NCBI RefSeq assembly: GCF_008831285.2
Contig: NC_045145.1
Span: forward strand, 22,150,040-22,214,039
Source of the DNA: Nymphaea colorata
Taxonomy: Eukaryota > Streptophyta > Magnoliopsida > Nymphaeales > Nymphaeaceae
Direction: 5' to 3'
DNA: 64,000 bases
Position numbers and translations under genes: made by a program. Each line of letters begins with the position of its first letter. Within the stretch, counting starts at the first letter, position 1. Under the pieces are notes generated by a model. That model searched no databases and was not told the DNA's origin. It saw nothing but the letters and a program-made list of their open reading frames with translations. Below, piece by piece: positions 11,631-22,378 of this stretch.

Positions 11631-13388
11631 AGCTCGACTATCCTGGCTCGAACTCAACTCGATAGTCAATTGTCGAGCTCGAGCTCGACTCGATTAAGCT
11701 CGATAAGCTCGTTTATACTTGTGGAGCTCGAGCTCGACCGTGAGCTCGACTAAGGCTCGAATACCTAAGCTCGACTAAGGCTCGAATAAGTGAGCTCGAT
11801 TAATATTACTCATCCTTATTGAGCTCGTTTAAGGCTCGATTAAAAGCATGATAAATAATGAATTGAACATAAGAAACAGAAGTAGCACAAATCAAATTCG
11901 TTTATCTCATAATTACACTTATCAAATGTTAAAGTTAAAAAATTGAGAAATGTTAAAATTTTAAGTAAATTATGAGATGGGAAGGTAAAGCAATAAACAA
12001 CAGAAGTATACTTAATAACGTACAAGATTGTTAAAGCTCTTCAGGTTCACACAGAAACTGCTATTACACGGAATGGGACCTTCAAGATTGTTGTTAGCCA
12101 GGTTTATGGAAAACCACGCAGGATTAGATTGTGCAGAAACGAGAACCCGTCAACTTGTTTCCATGCAAATACCTGTAAGCTAGCTACATAAAGAGAAAAA
12201 GGAAATGAAAACAAATGAGGACATTGCTTTCAAAAAACACAGCAATATCAATAATTATCCAAACCTCCAAAGGGCTAAGTCAACCAATTTTGAACACAAT
12301 GAAAAAATGCTGTTTATCAACAAGGAAAAAGCACACGCTTCCAAAAATGCTGAAAAGTAAAGAAACAAAACTTCAGTTCATTTCTTGAAACTTTCAATTT
12401 TGATCACAATCAAACATCAAACATCACAACTTTCCTTCTATATAAACCTTTTTCCCCAGGGATCAACTAAGTGGACATGTTCTAGTCTTGAACATTTAAA
12501 ATTCATAAGTTCTCCATTAAAATATCAACAAAAAATAGCATTGAAGAATGCTGAACGTGTCACAAAACAATGCAAGCAAAACTCATGCTTAAAGTGTTAC
12601 AAACTTTGAACTGGTAGGTAACGAAGTAATTGATATAAAACTCCCAACTTTTAGACTTAAGACATACTTACAGTTTCTCAGTGTAAGTCAAGTTTCCGAG
12701 TATTGGAGGAATAGGGCCAGTCAAAAGATTGCAGCTCAAGTCCCTGGTTCAATACCAAATTTGTTATCAGATGGATCTCGTCTATCACACAAGCACACAG
12801 CTTGATGCAGAAAGAAAGTAAAGAAAATAAAAACTTTTGGCATGATAAATACACTTAAGGAATATTGCATCTCCACACTGATACAAAGATACAAAGAGAA
12901 CTGATTCATCACACACTGCTAATAAGAAGTAAAAATGAGCAGAAACTACTCAACTAGCAGAGAACTGGGTTTCTCTTACTATTCTAATCCTTAGTTGAAT
13001 CTATTTCAAGCTATTGTTAGTGTTGCAAGCTCAGCTGAAATCATGGGAAGAACAGAGGAAGGGTTCTGGCCTCTCCCAAATGCATCTTGCAACTTGTCAA
13101 GAAGATTGTTGCTATTCTCATCAGAGTGAGTACAAATCAAGAAAACCTTGGGAATCTAGAAACTGCATTAGCTGTAAAGTGAAAGGAAAAATCAATATCA
13201 ATACAGAAGCAGGACAAGAACAAAAAAAAGACAGATAAATGTCAACAGCAGCAGGACAATAACAAAAAAATGCTTGCAGAAAACACCTTGGTGATGCTTC
13301 TAATACATAAGAATGTTCCTTACTAACTGATGAACCAAACTTTAAGTGTGCTTATGATCTTTCTCATGAATTTTAAGCAGTTCAACAA
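11631..13388 (+). repeat. Left arm of long inverted repeat
   Basis: This arm is the reverse complement of 14070-15840. Matching positions sum to about 27471 over most of the length (for example 12385 with 15086, and 12609 with 14862) and to about 27458 at the inner end, so only a few small indels separate the arms. By eye the arms are roughly 97 percent identical or better. On this arm the captured ERECTA-like sequence lies on the minus strand. Confidence 0.92.
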
Positions 13389-14069
13389 CTGGATTTCTTG
13401 AGTTCTTGAGTTCCTGAATTTTAAGCAGTTCGCTTTTTCTGTTACTGGAGTTCCCTTTTATTTTTGAACCTCATACTTGTGATCACGTGGGGATCGTCTG
13501 GATTTCTTGTTTGAAAAGTTTAAAGGTCGGTAATGACGTTGAACGCGGTTGAATTTCTTGGTCAGTATCACTAGTAGGGTTATTTTTTGTTAGATTAGTG
13601 CACTTAGCTGATTTGCACGTGCACATGTGTTGCTCTCTTTGCTGCCTAAGTTGATAAACAAAATTCTAGAACGTGCAAATCTGATTTCCTCGTTTGTGTT
13701 GGAAAGTGGGAGAAGCTGGAAGATGGCATTCGACCGTAATGCTACTCCAAATTAATCAGTTGGTCCGTTCAATCCCACTCCCCAAAATGCTGATTAGTTT
13801 TCCAGATTGGTTCACTCTTCATGTTTTATCTTGAATGTTTCCAGATCCTTCATGTTTGTTTTTCTGAAGAATGATTTAATCTTATGCTGATAGTCTTTTA
13901 GGCAAGGAAAAAAGGGGAAAATCCTTATCGGCAGTTTGACTAGTATGCCCAGCATCCTACACGGTACAAGAAAACGGCACATCTGCAAATGCTTTGAGTC
14001 ATTGAGAGAGCATCTGACAGGTAGGAATTGATTTAAAGAACTGGGTTTCTCTTAAAGCTGCATTGTGAG
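13389..14069. other. Loop between the inverted arms
   Basis: About 680 bp of single-copy sequence separates the arms. I recognise no gene or domain in it. Confidence 0.6.
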
Positions 14070-14288
14070 TTGTTGAACTGCTTAAAATTCATGAGAAAGA
14101 TCATAAGCACACTTAAAGTTTGGTTCATCAGTTAGTAAGGAACATTCTTATGTATTAGAAGCATCACCAAGGTGTTTTCTGCAAGCATTTTTTTGTTATT
14201 GTCCTGCTGCTGTTGACATTTATCTGTCTTTTTTGAGATTTCTTGTCCTGCTTCTGTATTGATATTGATTTTTCCTTTCACTTTACAG

Positions 14289-14465
14289 CTAATGCAATTT
14301 CTAGATTCCCAAGGTTTTCTTGATTTTTTGGTGAGGTGTACTCACTCTGATGAGAATAGCAACAATCTTCTTGACAAGTTGCAAGATGCATTTGGGAGAG
14401 GCCAGAACCCTTCCTCTGTTCTTCCCATGATTTCAGCTGAGCTTGCAACACTAACAATAGCTTGA
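14289..14465 (+). pseudogene. Captured exon-like fragment of unknown origin
   Basis: An open stretch begins just after a pyrimidine-rich tract ending in TTTACAG, a good splice acceptor, and runs about 58 codons to a TGA. The peptide includes LMQFLDSQGFLDFLV and later LPMISAELATL. It looks like a real exon, helical and with balanced composition, but I do not recognise the family. The mirrored copy lies at about 13006-13182 on the minus strand. Confidence 0.45.
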
Positions 14466-14728
14466 AATAGATTCAACTAAGGATTAGAACAGTAAGAGAA
14501 ACCCAGTTCTCTGCTAGTTGAGTAGTTTCTGCTCATTTTTACTTCTTAATAGCAGTGTGTGATGAATCAGTTCTCTTTGTATCTTTGTATCAGTGTGGAG
14601 ATGCAATATTCCTTAAGTGTATTTATCATGCCAAAAGTTTTTATTTTCTTTACATTCTTTCTGCATCAAGCTGTGTGCCTGTGTGATAGACGAGATCCAT
14701 CTGATAACAAATTTGGTATTGAACCAGG

Positions 14729-15440
14729 GACTTGAGCTGCAATCTTTTGACTGGCCCTATTCCTCCAATACTCGGAAACTTGATTTACACTGAGAAACTG
14801 TAAGTATGTCTTAAGTCTAAAAGTTGGGAGTTTTATATCAATTACTTCGTTACCTACCAGTTCAAAGTTTGTAACACTTTAAGCATGAGTTTTGCTTGCA
14901 TTGTTTTGTGACACGTTCAGCATTCTTCAATGCTATTTTTTGTTGATATTTTAATGGAGAACTTATGAATTTTAAATGTTCAAGACTAGAACATGTCCAC
15001 TTAGTTGATCCCTGGGGGAAAAGGTTTATATAGAAGGAAAGTTGTGATGTTTGATGTTTGATTGTGATCAAAATTGAAAGTTTCAAGAAATGAACTGAAG
15101 TTTTGTTTCTTTACTTTTCAGCATTTTTGGAAGCGTGTGCTTTTTCCTTGTTGATAAACAGCATTTTTTCATTGTGTTCAAAATTGGTTGACTTAGCCCT
15201 TTGGAGGTTTGGATAATTATTGATATTGCTGTGTTTTTTGAAAGCAATGTCCTCATTTGTTTTCATTTCCTTTTTCTCTTTATGTAGCTAGCTTACAGGT
15301 ATTTGCATGGAAACAAGTTGACGGGTTCTCGTTTCTGCACAATCTAATCCTGCGTGGTTTTCCATAAACCTGGCTAACAACAATCTTGAAGGTCCCATTC
15401 CGTGTAATAGCAGTTTCTGTGTGAACCTGAATAGCTTTAA
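14729..15440 (+). pseudogene. Captured ERECTA-family LRR receptor kinase fragment
   Basis: The first exon piece (14729-14799) encodes leucine-rich-repeat sequence containing LTGPIPPILGNL followed by YTEKL, a hallmark of the ERECTA/ERL receptor kinases. It ends at a GTAAGT donor. A retained intron of about 500 bp ends in TTACAG at 15298, and the reading frame resumes with YLHGNKLTG, exactly as in ERECTA. An internal deletion follows, then LANNNLEGPIP. No signal peptide, transmembrane or kinase part is present, so it cannot make a receptor. The same sequence lies inverted at about 12031-12742. ERECTA receptors control organ shape and stomatal patterning; any effect here would have to be through RNA. 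Confidence 0.82.
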
Positions 15441-16189
15441 CAATCTTATACGTTATTAAGTATACTTCTGTTGTTTATTGCTTTACCTTCCCATCTCATA
15501 ATTTACTTAAAATTTTAACATTTCTCAATTTTTTAGCTTTAACATTTGATAAATGTAATTATCAGATAAACGAATTCGATTTGTGCTACTTCTGTTTCTT
15601 ATGTTCAATTCATTATTTATCATGCTTTTAATCGAGCCTTAAACGAGCTCAATAAGGATGAGTAATATTAATCGAGCTCACTTATTCGAGCCTTAGTCGA
15701 GCTTAGGTATTCGAGCCTTAGTCGAGCTCGCAGTCGAGCTCGAGCTCCACAAGTATAAACGAGCTTATCGAGCTTAATCGAGTCGAGCTCGAGCTCGACG
15801 ATTGACTATTGAGTCGAGTTCGAGCCAGGATAGTCGAGCTAGACACGGGCCAGGAACAGAGTCAATCTTGGAATGCAGCATGAGACAACCATAAAATGGG
15901 GACAATGAAGTGCAACCTGCTGGGGGCCCAAGGAAACGGCAACTGGGGCCGTAGAGACTTTATCGCATGCCGGCAGCATGAAAACTTCCAAGACTGTCCA
16001 CCAATTCTCCCCAAGTAAAGAGCTGTTACTTAATTCCTATGGAGGTTTACACAGTAAAAGATAGGATTACGACACTACCATGCATTGACAGGACGTGGAA
16101 AGTCTTATTGGAGGAGTGAATTGGTACCTCTGACTCACCCACACGAACCTGTTGTTGAAGTCCCTGTTGAGGTGATCAACATGATCCTA

Positions 16190-17735
16190 TCATAACACAG
16201 TAGACCCTTGATAAAAAGAGGTGGGCTGTGGCTGTCAGACAGGCGCTCACTTTTTTGAATTTCACAGGTGTCATTCTCCGCAAAAAATGAAGCAACAGGG
16301 CTCCTCTCTTCTTTTTTTTTCTTCAAATCGGAATTACATATTAGTTCTTGCTCAATGCCCTTTAACAACCCCCCTTCCCCCTCCTTTTTCTCCCTCTTTG
16401 AAAACTTGCAAAGGTAATACAATGTAAAATTTGTGGTTCTGCCCCTGAATTAAGGACAAGAGAAACAGAAACTAGCTGTAAGGAACAACAACTTTGTCCG
16501 CTTAGTGCCTTCAAGTTGAGAAAACTGGGAGATTCTCACCAGAAGATTTTTCTTTTGTTTCTTTTTTGATGAATGGGTGCCAATCTATTATTAAGAGAGA
16601 ATAATGAATACAAAAAGAATGAGAAAAAAAAAGACTGCAACAAGTCTTCACTACACAGTGGCGATCGTATTACCACCTGTATCTAGTCTATTATCCTCAC
16701 TACCTCTAACCAACAATCAGAGGTGATTATTGCAAATTGAAATATGAACAAATATCTGCATGCCCAATCAATTCTCCCTTACAGATTGTAGATACCAGTT
16801 CCATAAGACAACCCTCATACGGCTTGGATTTCCGAAAGGGGGACAGAATTTTTGTTTTCAACCATAATTGGATAGCCTTCATAACATCCCTGCTCCAAGA
16901 TTGTTGCAGAAGAAGAGAAGAACATGTTTGCCAGATCTCATTCTTTAGCACTCTAACTGGTTTCAAAACATTATCATGCATAGGCTTGTTCCTAGAGATC
17001 CATATCTTTTTTCTTCAGTCTGTCTGACCCATTCGGATTTCATTTTTCCATCTGTCAAAAAGTGGAATCAGTGAGTTTCCATATGACTATATGAAAACAT
17101 AACCTCCAATATTTCTGAAATTCTTTATAGGAAAATCATTTACTAAACCACCATTGAAGAACAGCACATAAATCAGAATTTGGCATTCTAATTATACCGA
17201 ACCAGGATAGGACATAGTTCCAAACACAGCTTCAGAATATAGGCAGTCAAAAGTAGATGTTCCTGGTCCTCCACTGCTCTACAACAGAGAACACATCTGG
17301 AAGCTAACTCAACACCAAACTGTTGCAATCGAGTCTCAGTTTGTAAACCCCCTAAAGTAGCAAATATGTAGACCCGGAGGCTCAAGGAATAGGGCTAATC
17401 CATATCCATATGATCAACATGATTGTACCATAACACAGTAAACCCTTAATAAAGGGGGTGGCCTATGGTGTCAGGTGCTCACTTTTTTATTGTCACAGAT
17501 GTCACCCTTTGCAAAAGCTGAAGCAACAGCACCCCCCCCCCCCACCCTTTTTCTTTTCTTCAAATCGGAACTATCAATGCCCTTTAACAAAGGTAATAGT
17601 AATACTATGTAAAATTTGTGGTTCTGCCCTTGAATTAAGTACAAGAGAGACAGAAAGTGCTTGTAAGGAACAAGAACTTTGTCGGCTTAGTGACTTCAAG
17701 TTGAAGAAGACTGGGAGATTCTTACTAGAAGGTTG
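16190..17735. repeat. Pair of direct duplicates flanking a LINE remnant
   Basis: About 16190-16545 and 17420-17735 are diverged direct copies. Both begin around ATAACACAGTA, share CTTCAAATCGGAA in the middle, and end in CTGGGAGATTCT. The interval between them carries the LINE fragment. The copies differ by many substitutions and by homopolymer length (the second has a run of 13 C). Confidence 0.7.
16727..17385 (-). mobile_element. LINE (non-LTR retrotransposon) reverse-transcriptase C-terminal remnant
   Basis: On the minus strand, 17188-17385 encodes a peptide with RLQQFGVELASRCVLC, an acidic stretch and HLLL. This fits the zinc-binding domain at the C-terminus of plant LINE reverse transcriptases (zf-RVT). 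About 16727-17000, also minus, continues with KNEIWQ and a Trp-rich tail typical of the region after it. Frames are interrupted and the polymerase core is absent, so it is a fossil. Confidence 0.6.
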
Positions 17736-19774
17736 AATCTAAGTGGAACCTATAGCCTTTTGGCAGAGAGGAGTAGGCAAGAGTGGTTTCCATATATGCC
17801 ACAACTAAGGTCACATTAATGTAACACCTGTCAATCTAGTTGCAGCGCTACAATCCTCCTGCCGGCACTCTCTGTGTCAACAAAAATGGAAAAGAGATCT
17901 TTAGAAGTTAATTATACGTGACGTTTCTCTTTTAAGGACATTTTTACAAGAAAGAACAATGGCACTTATGAACACAGCCATGTAGAGCAGCGTTGACATT
18001 GTTATAGAGGACAAGGCCTAAGCCTAAGCAGTGCAAACTAATGTGATATAGAGAAAGTTCCTGCCATAGTTTTGGCAATATATGGATCCTGTAGGGTTCT
18101 AAGTTCTTCTTGCACTTAGTTGGTCCAAATTTGAATTATTTGCGGCCTCATTAAGATTGCCCAAGTTAGTCCGAGCTTGCTGCTCCCAGGGGACACAATT
18201 GTTGGACAGTGGATCCTAGACTCTGTTTTTAAAGTGGGCCAGCATCTCTTATATAACTTCTAGTTACAACTTCCAGCTTGTTCGAAATAGTGGAGACTCA
18301 GTGTGATCGCAGGATGACAATTTGTCTTTGAACCACATAAATACTTGTATTATTGTGTCCTTTTCTTCTTGGTCACAAGGATATGAGAAGATTTCATTCT
18401 TAACTCACATGAGATGGCAGTTGTGCACTGATGGCGCGAACATGGCTTGGCTACGAACAGTCACTAGCAAAGCCAAAATCCGGTTTCCGGTCTGTCCTCA
18501 TGCCATTATTTTGACATGAATGAGAATAAAAGTTCAAAGAACCGTGGATGTAGCTCTAATTCCTCTGTAAAAGATGCCTGACAATTACAAATCTTTGGTA
18601 GTTAAGCGTCAGTATACCATCCTAAGTGAAGAAAATAATGTGACTTGCAAGGTAAAGCAATTATCAAGAAAGAATTGAGTTACAGCTATACCTATGAATG
18701 CCGTAATATTTGGGCTGATGAAAGGAATCCACAAGTACTGAAAATCACCGGCCGTTTATCATCACAACCCAAACACACTGGTTGTCTATAAATAGATATG
18801 GAAGACTTGTCACTCAACAGTCAACAGTATAACATGTCTTATGTGCCTGTGTGTCAACCATATCAATACCAACATGCCCCTTTCTGTTCTTTCCATATGG
18901 AAAGATTCATCCAAGCAATGTGTAAATGACAAAACCCTGAACTTCTTTTTTCTCTCTTTTTTTGTTTTTAAGGACCAAAAAACAAACATAATAATGAAAT
19001 TTTTAAAAAATTAGGTGGGCGCTTGGCATTCATTTGTGTGGCCACATGTCTCCACACGGACCACATAAAAATTATACAAAATCAACTGCACTTTTTATGC
19101 CAACATTCTTGTCATCCGTCTCATCAGCATCCATATTGATAGAGTGGATAAGAAAGAGGAGCGTTAATGGAGAAAAGAAAAAAGAAAGATGTTCAAACGC
19201 CACCAAGTATTCTGATCCGGCCCCTAGAAGGCTCTTCATAACAAGATAAACAACTCTTTCTATTCCAGGCATTATTCACAGTGCATCCCTGAAATCTTTA
19301 CAAAAGTAAAAGGAGGGACCCAATCTTTTGACTGTGGGCTTGTTGTGCCGTGTGTGGATAAACTGCTTAATATACTAAGCCTCTCTTTTTAAAAGTTATG
19401 TCATCTGCTGGCTAGCGTGCCTTCCTTGTGTAGACCTACTCCCACTTATTGGAGGCTATGATTTTAATAGTTTCTTGAGTTCTTTTATCAACACTCGTGA
19501 ACACGATCCGCACATGCTATAAAATATAAATCTTCTGCGCTTCTTTTGCTTGTTTTTTAATTACTAGAACCTTTCCACAAACCAGATTAGTTAACCTGCC
19601 TACAATTAAAGAGCAGGTTAGAACTAGTACGAGGATATCCTTATAAAATGAACTTATTGAGCAGAGTGGCAGTTTTGGGACTTGATCAGTACACTTCTCC
19701 TTACATCCTTTGCAGCTCCTCTTGTCCTTCTGATGCCTTACAGTGTAGAAGATTTTAATGCTAAGTAAACTCCT

Positions 19775-19985
19775 TGTAACACCCTAAAAGTTTAGTCATC
19801 ATTGAAGACTCTGAAAAATTTTGAAGGACTTATAAGGACCTTCATTAAATGATTAGTTACCATGGTTCCTAACCTTTTTCAAGTTGAACGCGAAGCTGCT
19901 AGGAGTGGTTTGGAATCCTCTAGCTTACACCTCCTGTTTGAGTGTTGAAATGACTTTGATACCAATGTAATATCTTGACTAACAT
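19775..19985 (+). repeat. Dispersed repeat starting TGTAACACCC
   Basis: About 200 bp related to the paired repeats at 41181-41375 and 41455-41650. Shared segments include AAAAGTTTAGTCAT, GGACTTATAA and CTGCTAGG. The start resembles that of many plant Ty3/Gypsy LTRs, but no complete element is visible. Confidence 0.5.
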
Positions 19986-21287
19986 ATCCTAACCCGCATG
20001 TAGCAATTTTGGTTCTACCCCAACCAAAAAAAAAAAAAGAAAAGAAAAAGAAAAACAGTTAGGCACCAGGGCAATTAATCAATTAAATAACCTTCTTATA
20101 AGTCCTTAAAAGGATGAACCATAGCATGCCTACCACCAATCAAACTACCGATAATATATACATGAGAACTCAGTAACACTTTCGCCACAGTTTAAGAGCA
20201 ATTTGGCTTTAGATAGAGTTAAAGGGCAATGGCAGAAATGTGCCCTTCTTCGGCAGACTAGCAAAACCGCAAAAGTAACTCCCACATGTAAGATTCTAGC
20301 CAAGAACCGGTCCATTAAATGCAATCTCTCATAAAGAACATAAAAATAACGATTCTTCTTAACCTAACAAAGCTAGAAAAGGCGATGACGTCAGATTTTC
20401 CAAAGGGAAGCATCGGTCAGGGACGTCTGGACACCAGAGTGAAGCTGAAAAGAAGAAAGCATATGCTCACTTCCTGCTGCCTGTGATCAAGATCCTGCAT
20501 GGACCGCAGTTTTAATTTCTTTCCAATGGAACCTAAGCTGGAAGTGAGTGGTTGTACTTTCTTTTCTCCCTTCTATTTGGTGGCTCAAAAGAATCGAAAT
20601 TGGCCCCAAGAGCTTTCAAAATATGAAAAGGAAAAGAAAAAGTGACTCCTCTTAGGAACAAAGCATCTTTCTTTTTAGGTAGGAAAAGCTGTGACCTGCA
20701 AGGCACATGCAGCACGCCTCTCTTTTAGGTCAGATAACCACTTTGTCTTGCATCTTTCTGAGAGTAGACATAAAGAAAAATTGAGGTTAATGGAAAGAGA
20801 TCATGGTAATCGTCTTATTTTAAGTTATAAGCTTCCACCATGGTATATGCCTAACTTTGGCTCCGTGATAAACGTGAAGACCATGGTTAGAAAATTATGA
20901 GGTTCATTGATCAACTTGATACTTTCGATGCCATGGAAAAGGTATCCCGCCGGATCCCTTTTCCATCCATTAGGGATACTTTTTTGGTGAAAATGCTGCT
21001 AAAGATGGAATATCTGGAAGGTCGGACGGAAAACAGATCTGACCTAAGCTTTACCAATCTCGTCCCTATCAGATAGAACATGGTTCAGACTTGGACTAGG
21101 ACATTTCTGAAATTGAATTCTGCTTGACTAGCTTAATGTCCACCTAGAGTTGGATTTTTTTTGCTGCAGATTAAATTCAAATGCAAAACCATATACATGT
21201 AAAATCTATGCCCCCAACTATGTCACCTATAATATATGAAATTATAGTGACGAAATGAAAATTTGATATTTCGTAGGATTGTATGAC

Positions 21288-21560
21288 AAGTTGAGCCGGC
21301 TTGAGCTCGACTTGAACTTGCTCTCCAAAACTCACTCAAGAGCTCGAGTTCAAATATATGCTCAAATATTAATTGGCTTGAACTTTACTTGTTTAAACTC
21401 AATTCTACTCGATCACATAGCGAATGTTGAATTATAATAAGATAATAGATAAAAGAATAACAACTGAATGAGTTAATCAAGTTAAGCGAGTTGAGTTCAA
21501 GCTCGATCTGACCCAACTTGAGCTCGACTTGGCTTATGAACGGCCCTATTTTTTAGATTG
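21288..21560. repeat. Degenerate AGCTCG-rich element fragment
   Basis: Contains repeated GAGCTCGACTTG-like motifs at both sides of an AT-rich centre, similar to the subterminal zones of the elements at 11534 and 27436 but more diverged. Its right side ends near CGGCCCTA. Probably an old deletion derivative of the same family. Confidence 0.45.
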
Positions 21561-21921
21561 GACTTATAATTTGGGAAAGCTAAAATCATTAATCTTTACA
21601 AACTTTATAAATAAATTCAATTTATATGATCTCTTTTAATTTTATAAATTTCAATACTTTGCGTCCATCTATGCAATTGAACTTATACTAGATAACGATT
21701 TAATGCTTGAGCACAAAAAAGCACTAGAAGGCATATGGAGATATGAATAACTATTTGTGTGTAATATGTAAGGTGAAATCTGCCGACAGTCCAATAATGA
21801 CTGCCTAACGCATTCACACTACATAAAGTGAGATCACCGAGCTGTCCAATCACAGCCTGAATTGAATAGCGTGTTGTGAGGGCCTGAAGGTTTTTCTGTC
21901 TAAACTTGAATGGACAAATCC

Positions 21922-22034
<113 letters not shown>

Positions 22035-22328
22035 AGAGAGATTCTTTACGGAGCCTGACTGATCAGATTAGAGTCGCACTGAATCCAGTGCAAGCCTGTC
22101 ATGTCTGCAACAGTACAGATCTGCAGCCCTTTGGGGTAACGTAATAAAGGTTATCACTTTTCTAATTGACTATACCCGGTGAGAAAGATTAACGTGCATA
22201 TAACAGGGATTTATTATAATCGCACGCCAGATAGAGAACGTACCAAATGCAATATCCCATGTGCTTTATTTAGGTTTGTGGTAAAACGCAAGCCACGTTT
22301 CTCACTGGATCATGGCAGTGAGATTTTC

Positions 22329-22335
22329 TATATAG
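22329..22335 (+). promoter_or_regulatory. Possible TATA box of UGT gene
   Basis: TATATAG lies 44 bp before the ATG, which would leave only a very short 5' leader. Motif-only evidence; the long AT repeat further upstream gives other candidates. Confidence 0.35.
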
Positions 22336-22378
22336 AGGAAGCCAAGACAGTAGTGATAAGCACAAAAACCTGCTAAAA

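Larger units (their letters stand above)
11534..15840. mobile_element. Non-autonomous hAT-like element with long inverted repeat and captured gene fragments
   Basis: The left end begins TAGGGCTGAACACGAGCC, differing at about one base from the verified terminus of the element at 27436. Dense AGCTCG/CGAGCTCGA subterminal repeats follow, to about 11835. Inside are two long inverted arms and fragments of host genes with an intron retained, so capture was at the DNA level. No transposase is present. The right arm stops at 15840 while the left continues about 97 bp further out to the terminus, so the right terminus and its target duplication are missing. Superfamily assignment rests on the terminus shared with the 27.4-kb element. 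Confidence 0.75.
14070..15840 (-). repeat. Right arm of long inverted repeat
   Basis: Reverse complement of 11631-13388. It ends abruptly at 15840 inside the AGCTCG-rich subterminal zone; the next bases no longer match the left side. In this arm the captured gene fragments read on the plus strand. Confidence 0.92.

Noticed and set aside
12385-15086. Two identical 74-codon frames on opposite strands
   Set aside because: They are intron sequence of the captured ERECTA fragment, present twice because of the inverted repeat, not a duplicated small gene.
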